From Caulobacter sp. (lineage in GTDB: Bacteria > Pseudomonadota > Alphaproteobacteria > Caulobacterales > Caulobacteraceae): a stretch of DNA of 64,000 bases. Position numbers and translations under genes: made by a program. This document shows positions 17,007 through 24,622 of the stretch, one piece after another. Each line of letters opens with the position of its first letter. Positions within the stretch are counted from its first letter, which is position 1. The notes under the pieces were generated by a model. It was not told where the DNA came from. It saw only the letters and a list, made by a program, of their open reading frames with translations, and made no database searches. Where the stretch lies: contig JAGHZU010000007.1 in NCBI GenBank assembly GCA_017745235.1, positions 1-64,000 on the forward strand, written 5' to 3'.

Positions 17007-17327
17007 TTGAAAAAGGTCCTCTTCGTCTGCGGCAAGAACAAGCTGCGCAGTCCCACGGCCGAGCAAGTGTTCGCCGACTGGCCTGGGGTCGAGACCGCCT
17101 CGGCCGGCGTCAATCACGACGCCGAGGAACCGCTGAGCGGCGAGCTGGTGGAATGGGCCGATATCATCTTCGTCATGGAGCGCGCTCATCGTTCCAAGCT
17201 GTCCAAGCGCTTCAAGAAGCACCTGCGGGCGCGGGTGATCTGTCTGGACATCCCGGACGACTACGACTTCATGGATCCGGCGCTGATCGCCCTGCTCAAA
17301 GCCCGCGTGCCGCGCCACCTGCCCTGA
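17007..17327 (+). CDS. Low-molecular-weight tyrosine-phosphatase-like protein
   Basis: 106 residues, TTG start 7 nt after pleC. The P-loop CGKNKLRS (Cys8 to Arg14) fits CX5R-S of LMW-PTPs, and DIPDDYDFMDP near residue 82-92 could supply the general-acid Asp. It is shorter than classical LMW-PTPs (about 150) and belongs to the short COG4551-like group. Position suggests cotranscription with pleC. Whether it acts on phosphotyrosine or another phosphate is unknown. Confidence 0.75.
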   Translation: MKKVLFVCGKNKLRSPTAEQVFADWPGVETASAGVNHDAEEPLSGELVEWADIIFVMERAHRSKLSKRFKKHLRARVICLDIPDDYDFMDPALIALLKARVPRHLP

Positions 17328-17331
17328 GAGC

Positions 17332-17853
17332 TCAGCTCCGCCGCCACGCCAACATGTGCGGATAGGGCGGCGGGCCATCGGGCTGGGCCTGGCGCGGCTC
17401 GATCGACATCCCCCACCAGGCCAGCAGCGGCGCGCCGACGTAACCGCCGTGCCTGAAGGCGTCGCGGAGCGCGGCTCCATCGCCGCGATAGCCTCCGTCA
17501 TGGAACAGCACCTCCAGATCGACCTTCAGCGCGCGGGCGGCGGCATAGGACCAGGCGATGGCGGCCATCTCCTCGCCGGGATCATCGGAAACCCCCTCTC
17601 CGGCCCGCGCCGGGTCGCCGACCGCCAGATGCCCGGCCTCGTGCAGCAGGTCGCCCGGCCAGGTCAGCCGCTCGGGGTCGACCACCAGCCCGCCCGCGAC
17701 CACCGCCACGCCAGGCAGGAAGGTCTCGCCCTCCAATGTCCGGACTTCCACCCTGAAACCGAGGCTCCTGACAAAGCCGACGATCCGGGCCGTCAGCGGG
17801 TCGTGGAAATCCGGAGCGGGCGGTGGAAGCACGAAGGACATGGCGTCCATCAA
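17332..17853 (-). CDS. HEAGH-containing hypothetical protein
   Basis: 173 residues, no signal peptide. A zinc-peptidase-like motif LLHEAGHLAVG lies at about 88-98 (HExxH) and a downstream acidic stretch DDPGEEMAAIAW at about 109-120 could provide a third ligand. The rest is unfamiliar; WGMSIEPR and a Pro-rich C-terminus are notable. Start may be Met1 or Met5. It converges on the phosphatase gene with 4 nt between stops. Could be a metalloprotease of restricted type or a non-catalytic zinc protein. Confidence 0.55.
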   Translation of the reverse strand: MMDAMSFVLPPPAPDFHDPLTARIVGFVRSLGFRVEVRTLEGETFLPGVAVVAGGLVVDPERLTWPGDLLHEAGHLAVGDPARAGEGVSDDPGEEMAAIAWSYAAARALKVDLEVLFHDGGYRGDGAALRDAFRHGGYVGAPLLAWWGMSIEPRQAQPDGPPPYPHMLAWRRS

Positions 17854-17895
17854 AACCTCTGGTGGAGCTTTCGTAAAGCGCCGCGGGGCCGGCCG

Positions 17896-18032
17896 GACTC
17901 AAAGGGCGCCCTGCGCAGGGCGGTGTCCGCCACGCCGTCACAAACCCTTCGCCGAACTCACGCCGAAGCGTTACAGGCTTGAAATACCACCCCCGTCCAC
18001 ACGCCCGAATCCGGGCGGTGTCGGAGGGATTC
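17896..18032 (+). promoter_or_regulatory. TonB-receptor upstream region with three GANTC sites
   Basis: GANTC (CcrM methylation) sites lie at 17896-17900, 18007-18011 and 18028-18032, the last ending one base before the ATG. A perfect 16-bp palindrome CGCCCTGCGCAGGGCG lies at 17907-17922. These could be operator and methylation-sensitive sites; function is inferred. Confidence 0.4.
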
Positions 18033-18033
18033 C

Positions 18034-20454
18034 ATGTCCAACAAGTCCGCTCGCCACGCCCTGATGGCGGCCTGCGCGTTCGCCGCCCTGTCTTCGGCCG
18101 CCATGGCTCGCGCCGCCGAGGCTCCCGCCCCGGCTCCTGCCCCGGCCGCCGCCGATCCCGCCGACGCCGTGGAACAGGTGCTGGTCACCAGCCTGTCGAC
18201 CACCCGCTCGGCCGTGCAGCTGAGCGGCTCGGAAATGCAGAAGATCCTGCCGGGTCTGTCGCCGCTCAAGGCGATCCAGACCCTGCCCGGCGTGACCTAC
18301 GTCACCGCCGACCCGTGGGGCAACAACGAGCAGAACACCTCGATGTTCATCCACGGCTTCAACGGCCAGCAATTGGGCTACACCCTGGACGGCGTGCCGC
18401 TGGGCGACCAGAGCTACGGCAACTACAACGGCCTGTCGCCGCAGCGGGCGGTGATCTCCGAGGTGGTGGGCAAGGTCATCCTGTCGTCGGGCGCCGGTTC
18501 GCTGGGCATCGCCTCGACCAGCAACCTGGGCGGCGCCATCGAGACCTTCACCAGCGATCCGCGGGGCGAATTCGGCGGCCAGTTCAACCAGACCCTGGGC
18601 AGCTACAGCGCCACCCGCACCTTCCTGCGCGTGGACACCGGCACGTTCGGCGGAAACAACAGCCTCTATCTGGCCTACGCCCACCAGGACGCCCGCGCCT
18701 GGGATTTCAAGGGTCACCAGGGCGGCGACCAAGCCAACCTGAAGTATGTGCGCGACGGCGACGCCGGGAAACTGACCTTCTACCTGTCCTATTCCGACAA
18801 GACCGAGCCTAACGAGGACGGCACCACCCGCTACGTCCCCAGCCGCCCGGGCAAGCCGTACGACAGCTACCAGCCCTACACGCGGCCGTTCTTCTATCCC
18901 GATTTCCACGCCGCGCTGGACTACCTGGACGCGGCCGGCAACTACCCCGCCTCGGAAGGCGAGAACTACCGCAACTATTTCAGCGCGGCCCAGCGCACCG
19001 ACTACCTGACCTACCTGAAATACGACGCCAGGCTGGCGGACAATGTCACCTGGTCGAACCAGGTCTACTACCATGACGACCACGGCCGGGGCATCGTGGC
19101 CGGCCCGATCCGCGTGGCGGGCCTGCCGGCGCTGTTCAACTTCTATTTCCCGGGCCAGGACCTGAAGAAGGTGTTCGGCAATTCGGGATACGCCACCCGC
19201 ACCACCGAGTATCAGATCGACCGCCTGGGCGGCGTCTCGACCCTGAACGCCACGATCGGCGACCACCAGATCGAGGCCGGCTTCTGGTACGAGCACAACA
19301 AGTCGTCGGCCTATCGCCGCTGGTATCCGTTCGACGTCAACCACCCCACGACGCCCTACGACGTCCCCACCGGCTGGCTGATCACCCAGTACGGCAGCGA
19401 AATCGACAACAAGGTCTATCAGGCCTACGTCCAGGACCAGTGGCGCATTCGCCCGGATCTGATCCTGCAAGGCGGCTTCAAGAGCAGTATCCAGGACGCC
19501 ACCGGCCGCGTGCCGGTGCAGCCGATCGTCGGTTCGCTGGCCAACTCCACCGGTCTGCCGGAAGGCAACATCAAGACCAAGGAATGGTTCCTGCCCCAGT
19601 TGGGCGCGGTCTGGACGTTCCATGGCGACGACGAGCTGTTCGTCAACGTCCAGAAAAACCTGCGTCACTTCCAGACCTACGGCGGCGGCGGCCTGTCGCC
19701 GTTCAGCCTGGGCAGCCAGGCGGCCTTCGATGACTTCAAGAAGACGGCCGATCCGGAAACCGCCTGGACCTACGAGCTGGGCCTGCGCGGTCGCCGCGAC
19801 CTGAACCTGGGTCCCATCACCGGCGTGGACGGCCAGCTGAGCGTCTATCACGTCGACTTCAGCAACCGCCTGCTGGGCGTGGCCCCTTCGGCCGCCGCCA
19901 TTTCGATCGTCGGCGGCGCGTCGATCGTCAGGAACGTAGGCAACGTCAAGACCGATGGCGTCGACATGGCCCTGACCTTCCGTCTGGGCGACCACTTCTC
20001 GTTCTATGACGCCCTGTCGTACAACAAGTCGACCTACCAGGACGACTACCAGAACGGCACCACCAAGGTGAACGGCGTGGACACGCCGGTGATCGTCCGC
20101 ACCGCCGGCAAGAAAATCCCCGGCAGCCCCGAATGGCTGAACAAGTTCGTGGCCAGCGCCAACTACGGCGGCTTCGAGGCCCAGCTGATCGGCGACTATG
20201 TGGGCGAACGCTACGCGACCTACACCAACGACCTGAAGGTCGACAGCTTCATGCTGCTGAGCCTGCAGGTGAGCTACAGCTTCCAGACCCCGGCCAACTG
20301 GCCGATCAAGGACCTTAAGCTGAGCGCCAACATCACCAACCTGGGCCAGGAGAAAGGCGACCTGAACGTCAACGTCTCGCAGGCCGCGGGCAGCTACGCC
20401 ACCTTCCCGATCCCGCCCCGCCAGGGCTTCGTCACCCTTTCGACCCGGTTCTAG
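18034..20454 (+). CDS. TonB-dependent outer-membrane receptor
   Basis: 806 residues. Signal peptide MSNKSARHALMAACAFAALS, cleavage near ARAAE, then an Ala/Pro spacer. The plug domain holds TLPGVTYVTADPWG, IHGFNGQQLGYTLDGVPLG and LGIASTSNLGGAIETFTSDP. The barrel follows and ends VTLSTRF with terminal Phe. A TonB-box-like VEQVLVTS occurs at about 48-55. The family imports siderophores, vitamins or oligosaccharides; Caulobacter carries dozens. The 'IASTSNLGGAIETF' plug variant does not reveal the substrate. A strong terminator follows. Confidence 0.93.
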   Translation: MSNKSARHALMAACAFAALSSAAMARAAEAPAPAPAPAAADPADAVEQVLVTSLSTTRSAVQLSGSEMQKILPGLSPLKAIQTLPGVTYVTADPWGNNEQNTSMFIHGFNGQQLGYTLDGVPLGDQSYGNYNGLSPQRAVISEVVGKVILSSGAGSLGIASTSNLGGAIETFTSDPRGEFGGQFNQTLGSYSATRTFLRVDTGTFGGNNSLYLAYAHQDARAWDFKGHQGGDQANLKYVRDGDAGKLTFYLSYSDKTEPNEDGTTRYVPSRPGKPYDSYQPYTRPFFYPDFHAALDYLDAAGNYPASEGENYRNYFSAAQRTDYLTYLKYDARLADNVTWSNQVYYHDDHGRGIVAGPIRVAGLPALFNFYFPGQDLKKVFGNSGYATRTTEYQIDRLGGVSTLNATIGDHQIEAGFWYEHNKSSAYRRWYPFDVNHPTTPYDVPTGWLITQYGSEIDNKVYQAYVQDQWRIRPDLILQGGFKSSIQDATGRVPVQPIVGSLANSTGLPEGNIKTKEWFLPQLGAVWTFHGDDELFVNVQKNLRHFQTYGGGGLSPFSLGSQAAFDDFKKTADPETAWTYELGLRGRRDLNLGPITGVDGQLSVYHVDFSNRLLGVAPSAAAISIVGGASIVRNVGNVKTDGVDMALTFRLGDHFSFYDALSYNKSTYQDDYQNGTTKVNGVDTPVIVRTAGKKIPGSPEWLNKFVASANYGGFEAQLIGDYVGERYATYTNDLKVDSFMLLSLQVSYSFQTPANWPIKDLKLSANITNLGQEKGDLNVNVSQAAGSYATFPIPPRQGFVTLSTRF

Positions 20455-20514
20455 ACCGGTACGAGGTCGGCCGCCTCCGTCCCATCCTCCCCTCCGGACG
20501 GACTGGCGCCACGA

Positions 20515-20550
20515 ACACCCCGGACCCCTGGTCCGGGGTGTTTTCGTTTG
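20515..20550 (+). terminator. Rho-independent terminator after TonB receptor
   Basis: Arms AACACCCCGGAC and GTCCGGGGTGTT surround a CCCT loop and run into TTTTCGTTT. Textbook intrinsic terminator, isolating the receptor from the ArsR operon. Confidence 0.9.
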
Positions 20551-20587
20551 GACAGTGCAAAAACTTAGGCGATCGACAAAGTATTCA

Positions 20588-20616
20588 TTGACGGAAGGGA
20601 TCCGTCGCCCATACTT
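20588..20616 (+). promoter_or_regulatory. Promoter with internal operator for ArsR operon
   Basis: TTGACG (20588-20593), a 17-nt spacer and ATACTT (20611-20616) form a sigma70-like promoter. The expected start falls at the ATG at 20623, so the message would be leaderless. The spacer holds ACGGA-N5-TCCGT (20591-20605), and ACTTAGGC occurs twice, at 20563 and 20613, 50 bp apart. Both suit autoregulation by the ArsR protein. Confidence 0.55.
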
Positions 20617-20622
20617 AGGCAC

Positions 20623-20964
20623 ATGACTAACCAACAGCCTTCGCTGGATCTGATGTTCCAGGCGCTGGCCGACCCCAGCCGGCGCAGCATCGTGGAACGC
20701 CTGTGCGCCGGTCCGGCCTCGGTCAGCGAACTGGCCCAGCCCCTGGCGATGTCCCTCCCCTCGGTGATGCAGCACCTGCAGTTGCTCGAGGGCAGCGGCC
20801 TGATCCGCTCGGAGAAGGTGGGACGCGTGCGCACCTGCCGGCTGGAGCCCGAAGCGCTGAGCCTGGCCGAAACCTGGATCAACCAGCGCCGCATGCTGAT
20901 GAACCGTCGCCTGGACGCCCTGGGGGAGTATCTCCGCGCCACGGCCGACGAAGACGACAACTGA
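20623..20964 (+). CDS. ArsR-family winged-helix regulator
   Basis: 113 residues. Winged HTH at about 10-90: LADPSRRSIVERLCAGPASVSELAQ, then recognition region LAMSLPSVMQHLQLLEGSGL and the wing EKVGRVRTCRLEP. No Cys pair of the metal-sensing type is present in the recognition helix, so a non-metal signal is likely. It heads a three-gene operon with an SRPBCC protein and a GST. This ArsR-AHSA1 pairing is common, and the SRPBCC protein may bind the inducing ligand. Confidence 0.9.
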   Translation: MTNQQPSLDLMFQALADPSRRSIVERLCAGPASVSELAQPLAMSLPSVMQHLQLLEGSGLIRSEKVGRVRTCRLEPEALSLAETWINQRRMLMNRRLDALGEYLRATADEDDN

Positions 20965-20990
20965 CAACGACATATCCAGAGGAAACGACC

Positions 20991-21464
20991 ATGACCGAAC
21001 GTTCCGTCGTCCACGCCACCTTCGCCATCGACCGGATCTACGAGGCCAAGCCGGCTCGCGTTTTCAAGGCGTTCTCCGACCCCGATATCCGCGATCGCTG
21101 GTTCGTGCGGCCCCATAACTGGCCGGTGGCCGAGTACAGCTACGACTTCCGGGTCGGCGGCCAGGAAAAGGGCCGCTTCAGCCCGAACGGCACGATGATC
21201 GTGCTGAACGAGACCACCTACTGGGACATCGTTCCCGACGCCCGGATCATCTTCGCCTACGCGATGTACATCGACGGCAAGCGGATCTCGGTTTCGGTGG
21301 CGACGGTCGAGTTCAAGCCCGCCCCCAACGGTACGCGCCTGATCTACACCGAACAGGGCGCGTTCCTGGACGGCTACGACATCCCCGCCCAGCGCGAGGA
21401 AGGCTGCCGCGACCTCTACGAGCGGCTGGCCGAAGAACTGGCCCGCATGCCCGCCGACGCCTGA
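20991..21464 (+). CDS. SRPBCC/AHSA1-like ligand-binding protein
   Basis: 157 residues, ATG preceded by AGAGGAAAC. The helix-grip fold signature is clear: FAIDRIYEAKPARVFKAFSDPDIRDRWF at the N-terminus (split here by FSDP), YDFRVGGQEKGRF, and EQGAFLDGYD near the end. This branch (activator of Hsp90 ATPase homologs) binds hydrophobic small molecules in a cavity. It is 26 nt downstream of the ArsR gene and 17 nt upstream of a GST gene, so it probably belongs to a detoxification response. Confidence 0.88.
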   Translation: MTERSVVHATFAIDRIYEAKPARVFKAFSDPDIRDRWFVRPHNWPVAEYSYDFRVGGQEKGRFSPNGTMIVLNETTYWDIVPDARIIFAYAMYIDGKRISVSVATVEFKPAPNGTRLIYTEQGAFLDGYDIPAQREEGCRDLYERLAEELARMPADA

Positions 21465-21481
21465 GCGGGAAGGAAAAGCCC

Positions 21482-22129
21482 ATGTCCTTGATCGTCCACC
21501 TGCACCCGCTGTCGTCGTATTGCTGGAAGGCGCTGATCGCTCTTTACGAGAACGGCACCCCGTTCGAGCCCAGGATCATCGACTTCTATGATCCGGACTC
21601 CGCCGCCGCTTTCCGCGGCCTCTGGCCCATCGCCAAGATGCCGGTGCTCGAGGACACGGCCCGGGGCCGCGTCGTGCCGGAAGGCAGCATCGTCATCGAA
21701 TATCTGCAGGCCTTCTATCCGGGCCCAGTGGAGTTCGTGCCCGCCGATCCCGAGGCGGCTCTGGAAGTGAGGCTGGCCGACCGCCTGTTCGACCTGCACG
21801 TCCAGGACTTCCTGCAACGGATCGTCGGCGACCGCATCCGTCCGGCCGACGCCAAGGATCCGTTCGGCCTGGCCGACGCCCACGCCCGCCTGAAAACGTC
21901 CTACGGCGTGATCGAGGATCGAATGCGCACGCGCACCTGGGCGGCGGGCGATACGTTCAGCATGGCCGACTGCGCGGCCGCGCCGGCGCTCTATTACGCC
22001 GACAAGGTGTCTCCGATCGAGGGGCCGGCCACCAGGGCCTACCTTGAACGACTGAAGGACCGGCCGTCCTTCGCGCGGGTGCTGAAGGAGGCCGAGCCCT
22101 ATTTCGCGATGTTCCCCAGCGAGCCTTGA
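21482..22129 (+). CDS. Glutathione S-transferase family protein
   Basis: 215 residues. Thioredoxin-like N-terminal domain: HLHPLSSYCWKALIALYENG, the cis-Pro segment AKMPVLED and the glutathione-gamma-Glu contact PEGSIVIEYL. The C-terminal helical domain includes FSMADCAAAPALYYAD (N-capping box SxxD). Last gene of the ArsR operon, 17 nt after the SRPBCC gene. Likely conjugates or reduces an electrophile sensed by the operon; the substrate is unknown. Confidence 0.88.
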   Translation: MSLIVHLHPLSSYCWKALIALYENGTPFEPRIIDFYDPDSAAAFRGLWPIAKMPVLEDTARGRVVPEGSIVIEYLQAFYPGPVEFVPADPEAALEVRLADRLFDLHVQDFLQRIVGDRIRPADAKDPFGLADAHARLKTSYGVIEDRMRTRTWAAGDTFSMADCAAAPALYYADKVSPIEGPATRAYLERLKDRPSFARVLKEAEPYFAMFPSEP

Positions 22130-22176
22130 GCTGCGCGCCGCCGGGACGGCGTCGGCCTTTCCCGCGGTTGCGAGGA

Positions 22177-22800
22177 TCAGGCCAGGGCGGCCTTTTCCCA
22201 CGCCAGGAACTCGGGCGCTTCGAGCAGGCGCTCGCAGTAGGCGCCGGCTGCGCCCAGGTCGCCATAGTCCGACAGGTGGATCCCGTAGGTCCGGAAGCGA
22301 GTGGCCACCGGCGTATAGAAGGCGTCGGCGATCGACCATTCGCCCAGCAGGAACGGTCCGCCCGAGCGCTTGAGCAGTTGATTCCAGCGCTCGACGATCT
22401 TGCGCACATCGTTCTGGGTGGCCTCGGAGATGGCCATGGTCTTGCGGGTCTCAAGCGCCATCGGGCACTCGCCCCGCAGCGAGGTGAAGCCGCCGTGCAT
22501 CTCGGCGCAGGCTGAGCGGCCGATGGCGCGCAGGGCCGCGTCCTTGGGCCACAGACCAGCGTCCGGGAATTTTTCGGCCAGGTATTCGCAGATGGCCAGC
22601 GAGTCCCAGATCACCAGGTCGCCGTCCTTCAGGACGGGCACCTGACCGCTAGGCGAATGGCGCGCGATCTCCGCCTCGGTGATCCCCGCCTGGCGCAGCT
22701 CGATCACCGTCTCCTTGAAAGATGCGCCGGTGTGCTTGAGGGCCAGCCAGGGCCGAAGCGACCAGCTGGACCACTTCTTGGTGCCGACGACGATCTCCAT
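22177..22800 (-). CDS. Glutathione S-transferase family protein (second)
   Basis: 207 residues. N-terminal VGTKKWSSWSLRPWLALKHTG, cis-Pro GQVPVLKDGDLVIWDSLAICEYL, and helical-domain WSIADAFYTPVATRF. This is a beta/zeta-like bacterial GST, only distantly related to the neighbouring operon GST. It converges on that gene with 47 bp between and no clear terminator. The divergent MFS gene starts 100 bp away. Confidence 0.88.
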   Translation of the reverse strand: MEIVVGTKKWSSWSLRPWLALKHTGASFKETVIELRQAGITEAEIARHSPSGQVPVLKDGDLVIWDSLAICEYLAEKFPDAGLWPKDAALRAIGRSACAEMHGGFTSLRGECPMALETRKTMAISEATQNDVRKIVERWNQLLKRSGGPFLLGEWSIADAFYTPVATRFRTYGIHLSDYGDLGAAGAYCERLLEAPEFLAWEKAALA

Positions 22801-22838
22801 GGCGGTCTCCGCGCGATTGTTCGGATGGGGTGGTCATT

Positions 22839-22893
22839 GGGCTTACCGCGCGTCTACAGTCGCCTCAACGATTAGAACAACTGTTCGAGGGAG
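22839..22893 (+). promoter_or_regulatory. MFS promoter/operator copy 1
   Basis: Contains CGTCTACA (-10-like) and, about 18 nt on, GATTAGAACA followed by ACTGTTCGAGGGAG. The core GAACA-AC-TGTTC (22875-22886) is an inverted repeat touching the SD GAGGGAG. The whole block aligns with 24559-24613 without gaps, with the last 24 positions differing at two bases only. Confidence 0.6.
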
Positions 22894-22900
22894 GTAGCCT

Positions 22901-24235
22901 ATGGCGGAAGCCGCGATACCGTCGCCCGTGATCAATCCCGTCTCGACGGGTTATCGCCGTTACGCCCTCTGGGTGCTGCTCATCATCTACACCCTGAACT
23001 TCCTGGACCGGCAGGTCGTCAACATCCTGGCCGAGCCGATCAAGCGCGACCTGGGCCTGGCCGATTGGCAGCTGGGCATGATGACAGGCCTGGCCTTCGC
23101 GATATTCTACACCGTGCTGGGCGTGCCGATCGCGCGCCTGGCCGAGACCCGCAACCGGCCCATGATCATCGGCGCCTCGGTGGCGGCGTGGAGCGCCTTC
23201 ACCGTTCTTTGCGGGTTCACCCAGAACTTCTGGCAGCTGATCCTGGCGCGGATCGGGGTGGGCGTCGGCGAGGCCGGCTGCACGCCGCCCGCCCATTCCC
23301 TGATCACCGACTATGTGCCGCGCGAGAAGCGGGCCAGCGCCATCGCCTTCTATTCCATCGGCACGCCGCTGGGCACGCTGGCGGGCATGGCGATGGGCGG
23401 GCTGGTGGCCGACGCCTACGGCTGGCGCGTGGCGTTCATGGTGGCCGGCGCGCCCGGCGTGCTGTTCGCCCTGGTCGCCGCCTTCACCCTGGTCGAACCC
23501 CGCCGGCAACTGGCGGCCGACATCGCCGCCCGCGCGGCGTCGAAGATCAGTTTCTGGACCGCCCTGGCGGTGCTGGCCACCAAGAAGACCTTCTGGCTGG
23601 TGGCCCTGGCGGCCTCGATCAAGGCCTTCGTCGGCTACGGCCATGCGCCTTTCGTCGCCTCGTTCTTCTTCCGCAATCACGGCGCCGATATCGCTGAACT
23701 GGCGGCGGCCTTCGGCTTGAAGTCCGCCGGATTTCTCGGACTGGCCCTGGGGCTGATCGGCGGCACGGCGGGCGTGCTCGGCGCCTGGCTGGGCGGGGTC
23801 CTCGCCGACAGGCTGGGGGCGAAGGATCTGCGGGCTTATGTCACCGTCCCGGCCATCGCCTCGCTGGTCACCATCCCGCTCTATATCGCCGCCGTCAGCG
23901 TAGGGGCGCCCATGTCGGCCATCGGCATCCTGGCCATCACGGCCCTGCTGGGCACCTTGTGGTACGGGCCGGTCTACGCCACGGCCCAAAGCATCGTCGA
24001 CCCGGCCATGCGGGCCACGGCCTCGGCGGTTCTGCTGCTGATCATCAACCTGATCGGCCTGGGCCTGGGTCCGGTGGCTGTGGGCGCGCTGAGCGACCTG
24101 CTGGCCGGCCCCTTGGGAATGGGCGAGGCGCAGGGAGTCCGCTGGGCGCTGATCCTGTCGACCATGCTGGGCCTGGTGGCGTTCGGTCTGTTCTGGGCCG
24201 CGCGTCGAACCATCCGAGAGGAGCTGGTGGCCTAG
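22901..24235 (+). CDS. Spinster-type MFS transporter (first copy)
   Basis: 444 residues, 12 predicted helices. MFS signatures: YTLNFLDRQVVNILAEPIK in helix 1, LAETRNRPMII in loop 2-3, and GVGVGEAGCTPPAHSL in helix 4-5. It is related to the bacterial spinster-like family and clearly paralogous to the transporter at 24623-26149. The promoter/operator block before it is shared with that gene, implying one regulator. Substrate unknown; spinster homologs carry lipids or organic anions. Its stop shares CTAG with a 57-codon gene on the opposite strand. Confidence 0.85.
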   Translation: MAEAAIPSPVINPVSTGYRRYALWVLLIIYTLNFLDRQVVNILAEPIKRDLGLADWQLGMMTGLAFAIFYTVLGVPIARLAETRNRPMIIGASVAAWSAFTVLCGFTQNFWQLILARIGVGVGEAGCTPPAHSLITDYVPREKRASAIAFYSIGTPLGTLAGMAMGGLVADAYGWRVAFMVAGAPGVLFALVAAFTLVEPRRQLAADIAARAASKISFWTALAVLATKKTFWLVALAASIKAFVGYGHAPFVASFFFRNHGADIAELAAAFGLKSAGFLGLALGLIGGTAGVLGAWLGGVLADRLGAKDLRAYVTVPAIASLVTIPLYIAAVSVGAPMSAIGILAITALLGTLWYGPVYATAQSIVDPAMRATASAVLLLIINLIGLGLGPVAVGALSDLLAGPLGMGEAQGVRWALILSTMLGLVAFGLFWAARRTIREELVA

Positions 24236-24405
24236 CTCTCCGGACCCGGCCGCGGGAAGCAGTACGCCCACGGGTGCGCTTCCTGCGGCGGCGGGGGAGC
24301 GCGATCGAGCGCCCGGATCGAGCGGACGAGGTTCAGGGCCTCGAACGGAACGATCTCGGCCGAGTGTTCCGAAGAAGGCGGCTGGGGACGCGGCAGGGCT
24401 TGCAT
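24232..24405 (-). CDS. Small protein of 57 residues between MFS genes
   Basis: Starts at the ATG at 24405 with a consensus SD AGGAGG 6 nt upstream and ends in the CTAG shared with the MFS stop. The protein begins MQALPRPQPPSSEHSAEIVP, continues through a short amphipathic helix (FEALNLVRSIRALDRA) and ends with a Pro-rich tail (HPWAYCFPRPGPES). Third codon positions are nearly all G/C, as in real genes of this genome. No known family is recognised. It may be a small regulator or cofactor of the flanking transporters. Confidence 0.6.
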   Translation of the reverse strand: MQALPRPQPPSSEHSAEIVPFEALNLVRSIRALDRAPPPPQEAHPWAYCFPRPGPES

Positions 24406-24558
24406 GAGAGACCTCCTGGCGACCGTCTGGCGGGCCGATCAAGAGGCAGTAGAGCCCGCTTCGCCTGAACCGACATGAGCGCCGCCGTTGTCTGGCGTTC
24501 ATCCGGCCGCCGTATTTCGCCCCGCCGTACGGGGAGCGAAATTTCCCCTCTGGTCGAG

Positions 24559-24613
24559 CGGCTTCCGTTACGTCTATGGTCCCTTCAAAGATTAGAACAA
24601 ATGTTTGAGGGAG
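24559..24613 (+). promoter_or_regulatory. MFS promoter/operator copy 2
   Basis: Counterpart of 22839-22893, with CGTCTATG and GATTAGAACA followed by AATGTTTGAGGGAG. Operator core GAACA-AA-TGTTT (24595-24606). The second half-site carries one change relative to copy 1. Confidence 0.6.
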
Positions 24614-24622
24614 AAGCGTACC

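Noticed and set aside
20515..20550. Small RNA gene
   Set aside because: A simple intrinsic terminator; no promoter just upstream.
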